Shown piece after piece: positions 54,162-62,357 of a stretch of DNA of 64,000 nt. A model generated the notes under the pieces. It had not been told where the DNA came from, did not search any database, and worked only from the letters and a program-made list of their open reading frames with translations. The stretch is from NCBI GenBank assembly GCA_028284675.1, contig JANQRI010000015.1:62001-126000 (forward strand), read 5' to 3'. The translations under genes were made by a program, and so were the position numbers. Every line of letters begins with the position of its first letter. Position 1 is the first letter of the stretch. Origin of the DNA: Gammaproteobacteria bacterium. Its GTDB lineage: Bacteria; Pseudomonadota; Gammaproteobacteria; HTCC5015.

Positions 54162-55004
54162 ATGCAGGTTCGTACAGTTCTTTTGTGGGAGGGTGCTGCT
54201 AATGCCTTAATGGCAGTTGTCAAACTGCTTGTAGGCATACACACAGGGTCTACGGCAATACTCGGTGATGCACTGCACTCATTAAGCGATCTGGCCAATA
54301 ATGGTATCGCATTAATAACGCTAAGATTCGCTTCTCAACCCCCTGATCACGATCACCCCTACGGACATCAAAAATTCGAGCAACTTGCGGTATTTACGCT
54401 GGCCGGTTTATTAACAGTCGTTGCATTCGAACTGCTTATGACAGCTATCCAAAAATTTGATCACCGCCCTGAACAAAGTATTCTGGGTTTAAGTGTGATG
54501 CTGGTGACCTTACTGATTAATATTGCTTTAGCCAGCTGGGAAAGATATTGGGCCAAGCGGCTAAAATCAGATATTTTGCATGCTGATGCACAGCATACTT
54601 TCAGTGATATCTTTACCACTGTTGCGGTTATTGCCGGATGGCAGCTTGCCGCAATAGGGTATCAGTGGCTTGATGCGGTGTTCGCGATTATCGTCGCGAT
54701 TTTGGTGTTGTATCTGGCATTCGATCTTTTCCGCCGTGCAATACCAATACTGGTCGACGGTGTTGCCAGTGATCCGGAGCAGTTAATTAATGCCATCAAG
54801 GAAATACGCGAGGTTATCACGGTAAAACGTGTCCGTTCGCGGCATTACGGCCCGCATATAGCGGCGGATGTTGTGGTGACAGTGGATGGCTCACTTACGA
54901 CCAAACAGGCGCACGCAGTGGCTGACTCGATTGAGTCGTTACTGGAATTAAGATTTGGAATTCAGGATACGACTGTGCACATTGAACCGCATTCAGCAAT
55001 TTAG
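54162..55004 (+). CDS. Cation diffusion facilitator family transporter
   Basis: The 280-residue CDF protein exports divalent metals (Zn, Fe, Co or Mn) in exchange for protons. It has six transmembrane helices with the metal-site pairs HxxxD in GDALHSLSDLANNG (about 37-50) and ADAQHTFSDIFTT (about 142-154), the His-rich loop PDHDHPYGH, and a C-terminal cytoplasmic domain with HIEPH. The metal cannot be told from sequence. The two TM5 His/Asp residues favour Zn-type. Confidence 0.9.
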   Translation: MQVRTVLLWEGAANALMAVVKLLVGIHTGSTAILGDALHSLSDLANNGIALITLRFASQPPDHDHPYGHQKFEQLAVFTLAGLLTVVAFELLMTAIQKFDHRPEQSILGLSVMLVTLLINIALASWERYWAKRLKSDILHADAQHTFSDIFTTVAVIAGWQLAAIGYQWLDAVFAIIVAILVLYLAFDLFRRAIPILVDGVASDPEQLINAIKEIREVITVKRVRSRHYGPHIAADVVVTVDGSLTTKQAHAVADSIESLLELRFGIQDTTVHIEPHSAI

Positions 55005-55442
55005 AAGTCATATATAACTTTCGGTATGTATGACCCATAAAACCCGCGTTATTTTTTTGCTTTTTTAGAAAAGTTATACTAAAACAATCACTTAAAAGCT
55101 CTTTGCTGCACTCAAGCTCCGACCCTAAACTTTTGGTTTAGTCATATTACTCTAGCGGCGGCTGTATATTTTTCAGGGTACCGGCGCTATATACTATCTC
55201 CACAGTAAGAGTGTAAATGTGTGTGTAGTGAGATAGCGATATCTCCTTTCTGACGAATGCCGCATTGGCATTGTTAAACTCCGACGCAATATATGATCTT
55301 CCAGCCGCTTGGGTAACGGATGCATGTGCTCTTTGCATGCCATTCGAGTACCGATACCCTGGCCGGTACACACCGCTTCGACTCTTCAAAAAAGTTTTTT
55401 CAAAATCTCTTTAGTGTATCAAGTGTACAAAGGTAGATAATA
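55005..55442. other. Intergenic region upstream of the DUF1521 gene
   Basis: No supported gene is present. The sequence TATAACTTTCGGTATGTATG (55011-55030) followed by ACCC resembles 61036-61060 (ACTTTTGGTAT...TATGACCC) and the start of the effector leaders at 26377 and 28545 (TATAACTTTCGTTA). It may be a shared regulatory or repeat motif. Confidence 0.35.
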
Positions 55443-56876
55443 ATGCAAATAAGCTCAGGCGAAACCACAGGGTATGTTTATACCTCTCCACCGTTGCTAA
55501 ATAATAATCCTGCTTCAGCGGTTACAGAGCTGTTCAGTAACGGTGTTACCAATAGTGCGAATTTATCCGCAAACAATCTTCCGTTCACTTATGAAGCAGC
55601 ACGTAATCACGCTATCCGTTTTAATGACCGATATAATACACAGCTGCAGATTACCGGACGTTTTACTGCGGAAATCAGCTACGACAACCCGGAAAGCGGT
55701 AAGCGTGAAACCGCAAAAATTTGGGGAGATCCCCATATTGACATGAAATCAGGTGACGGTGATTTTTCACGTTACGGTGATTTCTGGAATCAGAGCACTT
55801 TTGTAACCCCAGGCGGTATTAAATTTAATTTTGAAACCAAGCCGTGGGAAGGTAATACTGATATGACGGTTACCAGTTCAATAAATGTTACTGTTAACCC
55901 TGATAAAAAGCGGTCTTACGGTATTGATATCGAAGGAATAGACAGTAAAAATCTGGATAATCTTAAAGTTACCGCATACTCCGGTAAAGCGGCACTTCAG
56001 TTCGATGCAGAAAACAATGATGGTCAGGTATTGTTACACTCGGCACTGACTGCTGATCCAAACGATACTCATTTTGCATTGCTGAATGCTGATGGCAGTA
56101 CCACCGCTTATGACGGCAGCTTCCAGCGTATCGCTGAAAATGAGGTACAAATGGAAGTTTTCAGTTATGCAAATAATCCTATGCATCCGGACTACGGCAT
56201 GATTGACGATATGCTTGCAAGTATCGGCCTGGGAGGTTTGCGTGACGAAATAGCATTTATCCCAGAGACGACAGCCGAGGAACAGTCGGTGCTGCTATTA
56301 ACGCTAAGTATCGATGAAATAACCTATCAGGTTCAACATGGGAATATCGACCCGAATCACCCGGATATCCGGAACTTCCTCGCCAAAGCTGAAGCGCTTT
56401 ATGGCGATCTGAAAAAGAATCCGGATACACTGCCGACCTGGCGTGACAACGACGCAGAAGTGCATATCGATAACCTGGGTAAGTCCATTGCCGGTTTACA
56501 TCGGGAAGTTGAAAATCCGATGGACAACATGATAAACCAGTTGCTGCAAATCATAAATATGCTGCTTGGCATATTGAATGCTGGTCAACAACACTCTCAC
56601 CATACATCAGGGCAATATGGTAATAGTATGTATGGTGCGCTGAATGATGTGACGTATATGCTGCAGTCGATGGCTCAATCCATGCAACAAATGAATCACT
56701 CCAGTGGCTACGGCCATTATGAGCCGGCACCGCAATATCATCGTGATGATGTTAACCAAGACGGTACGGTGAGTGTTTTCGAATCGGTGCAGGCACATAC
56801 CACGCGCATGGCCGGACTGCAGGCAATGGCTAAAAGTCCACTCGATTATATTGCCGGCGGCCGTCCCGCTCATTAA
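55443..56876 (+). CDS. DUF1521 (metal-induced autocleavage) protein with EF-hand
   Basis: The 477-residue protein carries the DUF1521/MIIA domain: the self-cleavage motif GDPH at 95-98 (IWGDPHIDMKSGDG) and the following GDFWNQSTFVTPGG region. In Bradyrhizobium NopE1, a type III-secreted protein, this domain cleaves itself at Asp-Pro when calcium is bound. A canonical EF-hand loop is seen near the C-terminus (DVNQDGTVSVFE, 436-447). The middle is helical and Met/Gln/His-rich (about 355-430). No signal peptide is apparent. The next small gene is close behind and probably co-transcribed. Confidence 0.8.
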   Translation: MQISSGETTGYVYTSPPLLNNNPASAVTELFSNGVTNSANLSANNLPFTYEAARNHAIRFNDRYNTQLQITGRFTAEISYDNPESGKRETAKIWGDPHIDMKSGDGDFSRYGDFWNQSTFVTPGGIKFNFETKPWEGNTDMTVTSSINVTVNPDKKRSYGIDIEGIDSKNLDNLKVTAYSGKAALQFDAENNDGQVLLHSALTADPNDTHFALLNADGSTTAYDGSFQRIAENEVQMEVFSYANNPMHPDYGMIDDMLASIGLGGLRDEIAFIPETTAEEQSVLLLTLSIDEITYQVQHGNIDPNHPDIRNFLAKAEALYGDLKKNPDTLPTWRDNDAEVHIDNLGKSIAGLHREVENPMDNMINQLLQIINMLLGILNAGQQHSHHTSGQYGNSMYGALNDVTYMLQSMAQSMQQMNHSSGYGHYEPAPQYHRDDVNQDGTVSVFESVQAHTTRMAGLQAMAKSPLDYIAGGRPAH

Positions 56877-56935
56877 ATACGACGATCGAGTTCTGCAAAA
56901 GATATCAATTACAATATTCAAATAAGGTAAATACT

Positions 56936-57187
56936 ATGAATGCCCTAGGCCCCAATCAACCGACTCCGGTCGCAGCCAATACTGATACTGGTGTCAGTTC
57001 ATCCAACTTAATTGAAAATGTGGCATCTTCGTTTGAAGAGTCATTCGCAACACAGGTTGCACTCCAGGAGATAATGCTGGATTACCAAATTCGCTCCGAA
57101 TCACTGCGCTCGATCTCAGAGGGTGTGCAAAAGAACATCGACGTTGTCGAAAATGAGCGTCAGGATATCTCTCAGTCTCAGGAATAA
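56936..57187 (+). CDS. Small helical protein following the DUF1521 gene
   Basis: The 83-residue acidic protein has a disordered first 25 residues and a long helix-forming remainder (IENVASSFEESFATQVALQE and on), with a Glu/Gln-rich end. It could be a secreted partner, needle-like subunit or chaperone of the preceding protein, but no family is recognised. It starts 59 bases after that gene, with AAGGTAAA as ribosome-binding site. Confidence 0.6.
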   Translation: MNALGPNQPTPVAANTDTGVSSSNLIENVASSFEESFATQVALQEIMLDYQIRSESLRSISEGVQKNIDVVENERQDISQSQE

Positions 57188-57282
57188 GGTTTAAGAGACC
57201 TTAGCAAGTGACTTGATCCGCCGTCCCGATGCTTACATGGCTTCGGGCCCGGTGGGTCGCTTCACTAAGTGGTTACTGTTAT

Positions 57283-60200
57283 TTAGGGAACCGGCACAGG
57301 TACATTAACCGGTGCCCCTCCCGGGATTCCTGTCGGGGACCCGATAGGATAAAAACCACCAGAGGACAGGTTATCGATATGGGAGGCGGCATAAGCATCA
57401 ATCTGAGTCTGTTGACTGGAGTTAATTTGCGGCAGGTTTTTCCATTGCCTGCTGTCGATATCGTAAAAACTGGTATTCACTCCGGTTTTTACCGGAAATA
57501 AAAATGCGGGGATCTGCAACAGCTTTGGTTCTACACCCAACTTATTCACCACTACATACAATGCTACTTGACCGCTTGGCGTACCGGCATAAAGATAAGC
57601 CGGTACGCTTTCTGCGTGTGGATACTGCCGGGGCAGGGAGCCAATTTTACCTTTTAACGATATTTGCTGAATTTCAACTGCGTTCTGACTGTAGCTCCCG
57701 TTCGCTGAATTACGGATGGCACGAGTGGCATTGCCTGCAATAGAGTGACTTTTTATACGGTTGATTTGTGTTGCTGATCCATCGCCTATATAAACAGCCG
57801 GTTTGGCATAAGAGTCCAACAATACCGGTTGTACACTGATTTTAATTTTCTGTGGTTCGCTAATAACTTGTTGTTGAACCTGTTCGGTCATGCGCTTTAT
57901 CTGTGCGGTCGCTTTTGTCAAATCTAACGCATGTTGCTTGTAGGCTTCAGCCTGTACTTTATAAGTTTTCACTTTCTTATCCGTAAGCTTTGCCTGTGCA
58001 GACCAACTGTGTATCTGTGCCTGCATTTCATGTGGAAAGCTTAGATATTCCAATAAACTGTATCTGGCATTACCGTTCTCATCGCGAACATCGGGATGCA
58101 AATTCATATACGCTTCATATCCGGCGGCCAAATCGATTTTATTGATATCCAGGCTGATAAATTCCTCCTGTGTTATTCTGGCGCGGATCGCTTCGGGCAG
58201 TTCCCGGTAAAGTTTTATCTTCAGTGTAATGATGGATGATTCATTATTGCCCGCCGGTTCTGATGTATCAGTCACCGCATCTTTTGGCAGAACAACTTCC
58301 AACGGGGCGGCCGGTAACTCGGGCTTCTCTTTTATCGTATCTGAACCTGCACCGATTTCGGTAGGTGTTGATAATGGTTGATGATCCTGATCGGGTGCAT
58401 CAGGTGTTATTTCTGTGTGTGGCAAGGGCAAACCAACAGGTGTTTTCCCCGGTAGTGGTCGCTCACCAGAACCCGCTTCTTCCTGGACTGTTTGCACAGT
58501 CTGCGGTGTGATACCCGGTTCCACTTCGGCCGGCTTTTCAGGGACCCGGGAATTCAAGTCAGGAATATATAAGGGTTTGGGGAAAAAACCATCGTTGCGT
58601 GGTGTGTTATGACCGAATGGGTTGATATTGATTCGGGTATAACCCGGGTGTGTATCCGGTTCTGATGTCAAGTTTGTCGCATTCTCACCCGTCTCTTTAA
58701 GTTTTTCCCATTGTGTTACAAAGCGTTGGTTCTCTGAAATTTCTAACGGCATACCCCAACTTAGATTATCCGTAATCGGGCTTGACCCATTATTTGGGTG
58801 ATTGGCCCCGTCGTGATGTGCTCTGCTTTGGTTTTCAGGGGTATCCGTTTGTACTGTGGTGATTGCATCAGCATGAACTTCCACAGTCCGGGCAATAATA
58901 TTGATTAGAGCCTGTTTTCGTAAGCCTTTTAGTGGTTTTTCTTTTTGCCAGGCACCGTCAATAATATCCTGGCGCAGCAAAGTATTTATTGAGTGGTGGA
59001 GAGATTCTGTAGGCTGCATAGCCTGCCGCCTCTCCAGCCATTGAAACAATACCTGTCGGTCGCTAGCCTGCTGTTCGTTGCCAACCCGCACGGGGCCACC
59101 ACGTAGTAAACGGCTGGCCACCTCGGGTATCACGGCAACACCGGGTATCTGCACACCTTCCAGCGGCTCTTTCATCACAATAACGCCATGCTGCTCAGGT
59201 TTGTTACCGTTTTGGGAGCCGGGCATATCGAGCGGAATATAGCGGAGTAATCCGTTCTTCTGCGGCTGAATAATGCTAAGCTCGGTGCGCTTACCATCCA
59301 GCAATACGGTTCCCGGTGTTAAAATACCGATCCGCCCGTCACGTCGTTGCTGCAATACCTGTTTCGGGTCAGGTTTATCGTTAGGCTCATTGCGTCGGAG
59401 CATCACGTCAAAACGAATATCAAAAATATCGCCGAATCCCCAGTTCGCGATCAGCATCAGGGTATGAATACGCTCAGGATCATGCGCCGGAACAGCCGCA
59501 TCAGTCAGGTTTCGCCATTCTTTCGGCAGTTTTGGGTTGGCGATACGTATTCGAAAAAGGCTCTCTGTATTAGCCTTGCCCGGTTTGCTTTCTGCCTGAG
59601 AAACGACTGGATTTGACAGGCCTTTCTCCAGGAGTTGCACCAGGCTTGCGGGCAGCAGCGTACCGGCAGGCAGAGTATGTTCTTCTTTTTCTTTCCGGGC
59701 TCTTATTTTAAGCCGTGGAACCAGCAGAAATTTTAATAACTCTCCGGTCGGGGTGCCGAAAGGAATTTCACGCAGCTTAAGACCTTCCAGTGGCTCGTTT
59801 AAAACATAAACAGGCTCAAGTGAATTAACTCCTTGTACTTTTAAACCATCTATCGCTGAAATATTTAAACGGTACATGCCTTGAGAACCGGGGATAACCG
59901 AACCGTTTTCAATATTCTTCGCACGATTCATTTTGATGGTCTTGTAACCCATCCCGGTGCCGAGCAACCATTCACTGAAGCGGGGTGGTGGTAACTTCGT
60001 CGAAACTTTGATACCCAGTGCGTTTTGAATCAGTTTCATACCGAGCTGCAACCGGGTTTCGTCGCCATTTTTGAGCGCATCGGCAACATTCACCAGCCCG
60101 GTATACCAATAATCCCAGCTGTCACTGGACATTTCACCGCGGATACGCCCGAGTTTAAACAATGTCAGACTGGTGCGGATTCGAATCCGGAACGGATCGA

Positions 60201-60750
60201 GTAACTTGCCGAAAGGACGGAGAACTTCGATTTCACGAATGCCTGTATCCGTTTCGACCGGTGCTTTTTTAAATTCTTGTTCCACCTTATTGCCAAAATC
60301 TGCCATTTCCGCGGCAAGAATTTCAGCCTTCTCGGCCTTACTTAAAGCGGACAGTCCCAAACGCTGAACACGTCCAGGCGGTAATGCGGAAAGGATGATA
60401 TTGCTTTCATCCTGTCTGGCGCGTTTGTTTAAAAAATTTAATGCGGCAATGATGGCCTTATCAGAGGCAGACTCGAGTAGCTGTCTGAAGAATACCGGGT
60501 TATCTTGATGTTTGAGCGCATGCAACACCTCTCTGCCGATAAACCGGTCCGGAAACAAGCTGGCGAGTAATTCAGGGCGATGGCTGGCAGCGGGTGAATC
60601 AGTATTACCGGTTTTCAGCGCGGGGACACCGGTCAGGGCCCGGTCAAATAGATAGCGATAGCTGGAATTTTCGCTTGTGTTCTGGAGGTTTGAGTTGTTG
60701 AAGTCAATCCCTGACGATAAAAAAGAATTTGATGCGCCGTTCAGGCTCAT
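57283..60750 (-). CDS. Large unknown protein, candidate secreted effector
   Basis: The 1155-residue protein begins MSLNGASNSFLSSGIDFNNS, Ser/Asn-rich with no signal peptide, resembling type III-secreted N-termini. The first 250 residues are helical. Two similar segments with EPLEGLKL and EPLEGVQI (about 318 and 528), each near a PAGTLL/TPGTVL motif, suggest an internal duplication. A Pro-rich linker (about 745-870), a charged coiled-coil-like region (about 920-965) and a Gly/Pro-rich C-terminus (GIPGGAPVNVPVPVP) follow. The ATG follows AAGGATCATTAACCC. It converges on the DUF1521 cluster. Function is unknown. Confidence 0.7.
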   Translation of the reverse strand: MSLNGASNSFLSSGIDFNNSNLQNTSENSSYRYLFDRALTGVPALKTGNTDSPAASHRPELLASLFPDRFIGREVLHALKHQDNPVFFRQLLESASDKAIIAALNFLNKRARQDESNIILSALPPGRVQRLGLSALSKAEKAEILAAEMADFGNKVEQEFKKAPVETDTGIREIEVLRPFGKLLDPFRIRIRTSLTLFKLGRIRGEMSSDSWDYWYTGLVNVADALKNGDETRLQLGMKLIQNALGIKVSTKLPPPRFSEWLLGTGMGYKTIKMNRAKNIENGSVIPGSQGMYRLNISAIDGLKVQGVNSLEPVYVLNEPLEGLKLREIPFGTPTGELLKFLLVPRLKIRARKEKEEHTLPAGTLLPASLVQLLEKGLSNPVVSQAESKPGKANTESLFRIRIANPKLPKEWRNLTDAAVPAHDPERIHTLMLIANWGFGDIFDIRFDVMLRRNEPNDKPDPKQVLQQRRDGRIGILTPGTVLLDGKRTELSIIQPQKNGLLRYIPLDMPGSQNGNKPEQHGVIVMKEPLEGVQIPGVAVIPEVASRLLRGGPVRVGNEQQASDRQVLFQWLERRQAMQPTESLHHSINTLLRQDIIDGAWQKEKPLKGLRKQALINIIARTVEVHADAITTVQTDTPENQSRAHHDGANHPNNGSSPITDNLSWGMPLEISENQRFVTQWEKLKETGENATNLTSEPDTHPGYTRININPFGHNTPRNDGFFPKPLYIPDLNSRVPEKPAEVEPGITPQTVQTVQEEAGSGERPLPGKTPVGLPLPHTEITPDAPDQDHQPLSTPTEIGAGSDTIKEKPELPAAPLEVVLPKDAVTDTSEPAGNNESSIITLKIKLYRELPEAIRARITQEEFISLDINKIDLAAGYEAYMNLHPDVRDENGNARYSLLEYLSFPHEMQAQIHSWSAQAKLTDKKVKTYKVQAEAYKQHALDLTKATAQIKRMTEQVQQQVISEPQKIKISVQPVLLDSYAKPAVYIGDGSATQINRIKSHSIAGNATRAIRNSANGSYSQNAVEIQQISLKGKIGSLPRQYPHAESVPAYLYAGTPSGQVALYVVVNKLGVEPKLLQIPAFLFPVKTGVNTSFYDIDSRQWKNLPQINSSQQTQIDAYAASHIDNLSSGGFYPIGSPTGIPGGAPVNVPVPVP

Positions 60751-61196
60751 GGGTTAATGATCCTTTAGTGTTTATTGTTTTGAATGCATTTTATGCGAGG
60801 CACCTCTGAATTCTATACAGCCGATGTAATAGTTTTGGTCAAATTTTCCTCGGTTTTAACATGACAAATTTATGACAATTATGTGACATCCGGCGATAAA
60901 AAAGCCTTTGCCTGCAGAGCCGGTGGTGATCGAGCCTGAATTATCTACCGCAGTTAATGCGAGTTTATTGCATACTCGGATAACTGGCGGCACTGTCAAA
61001 AAACACAATTAACGTGGTATAAAATGAACGAATTTATTACTTTTGGTATATATATGACCCCAGGCCTAAAATGGCGGCCACGGAGTACCTGCCAAACCTG
61101 TTCGCCCGTGAAAGCGGAAAAACTGTACAATCCCGGGCTCTTCGGATATCTTCGTCCGGCTGTTAACCGCGAAACGACATATAAGCCCGATCCGTG
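60751..61196. other. Divergent intergenic region before pyrB
   Basis: It should hold promoters for the 1155-residue protein (minus) and pyrB (plus). The segment 61036-61060 resembles 55013-55034 (see findings). No pyrimidine-type leader attenuator or RNA gene is recognised. Confidence 0.35.
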
Positions 61197-62186
61197 ATGC
61201 AAAATACTGATACATTGTTCCACGTTATTGACCATAAACAGTTTAATCGCAGCATACTCGATAATCTTTGCAATCTGACAACCGTGATCAGGACCAAAGC
61301 CAAGAGCCGGGAAGGGCTTTTGGCTCTTCGCAGTTTACTGGCGGATAAAAGGGCGATGCTGTATTTTACCCAGCCCTCGACCCGTACGTTTTTGTCATTT
61401 AACACCGCCTGCCAGATTTTAGGTATCCAGACCAGCGAGATCCGGGACCCATCCACATCCAGCGAAATTAAAGGTGAAAGCCTGCTCGACAGCATCCGGA
61501 CATTTTCCTCCTATGTGGACCTGATTGTGATGCGCACGCTGGAGGAGGGTATTGCCGCAACCTCGGCCAACCTGATGAACTCCATCGAGCGGCCGGTGCC
61601 GATCATCAATGCCGGTAGCGGCAAAGATCAGCATCCAACTCAGGCATTGTTGGATGTGTATACTCTCGAACACGGTTTCGAGAAGCGCGGCGGCATCGAT
61701 AAGAAGGTTATAGGTATGATGGGCGACCTGAAACGGGGTCGCACGGTGCGTTCATTAAGCTACTTAATGAAGCATTACCATAATGTAAAGCTGGTTTTTA
61801 TTGCACCACCGGCTTTTCAGATTGGTGAAGATATTAAAAAAGAGTTGGATGCACACGAAGTTGAATACCTTGAAACAGAAACTCTGGAAGATGTGTTACC
61901 GGAACTGGATGCGCTTTATGTAACCCGCATGCAGGATGAGCATGATACACATAATGAGTCTAAGGCAGTGGATTTCTCCCGCTATTCAATTGGCATTGAA
62001 GAATTAAAATTACTCAAGCAGGACGCTATTCTGATGCACCCTCTGCCGCGGCGCGATGAAATTCATCCAGACGTTGATAAAGATCCCCGTGCGATGTACT
62101 GGCGCCAGGAACGTAACGGCATGTGGATGCGTGCGGCTATTATTGCCAAAATATTCGGCATTGAAGCCAGCATTCAGAATATTTAA
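61197..62186 (+). CDS. pyrB: Aspartate carbamoyltransferase
   Basis: This 329-residue enzyme catalyses the committed step of pyrimidine synthesis. The carbamoyl-phosphate motif STRTFLSFNTA, the HPTQALLDVYTLE region, GDLKRGRTVRSLSYL and HPLPRRDEIHPDVD identify it as ATCase rather than OTCase. It is larger than the E. coli subunit and has no pyrI gene next to it in the window. The start is ATG 61197 (a GTG precedes it directly). Confidence 0.88.
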   Translation: MQNTDTLFHVIDHKQFNRSILDNLCNLTTVIRTKAKSREGLLALRSLLADKRAMLYFTQPSTRTFLSFNTACQILGIQTSEIRDPSTSSEIKGESLLDSIRTFSSYVDLIVMRTLEEGIAATSANLMNSIERPVPIINAGSGKDQHPTQALLDVYTLEHGFEKRGGIDKKVIGMMGDLKRGRTVRSLSYLMKHYHNVKLVFIAPPAFQIGEDIKKELDAHEVEYLETETLEDVLPELDALYVTRMQDEHDTHNESKAVDFSRYSIGIEELKLLKQDAILMHPLPRRDEIHPDVDKDPRAMYWRQERNGMWMRAAIIAKIFGIEASIQNI

Positions 62187-62357
62187 CCTGTCTATATCAA
62201 TATTGATTCTATCTAGCCCATAGACCGTTTCCAGGTCTAAACCGGTATACCCAATTTTCCGATGCTCATACACTCACGACTTAAAGCTCTGAGACTGAAG
62301 CGAATCAATGAATAGCCGATAAATCGCCTAATAAATTGATTGATTTGCAGTTGGTAT

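Noticed and set aside
55147..55389. 80-residue minus-strand ORF before the DUF1521 gene
   Set aside because: No family resemblance or clear start signal, and it lies in the presumed promoter region; too weak to report as a gene.
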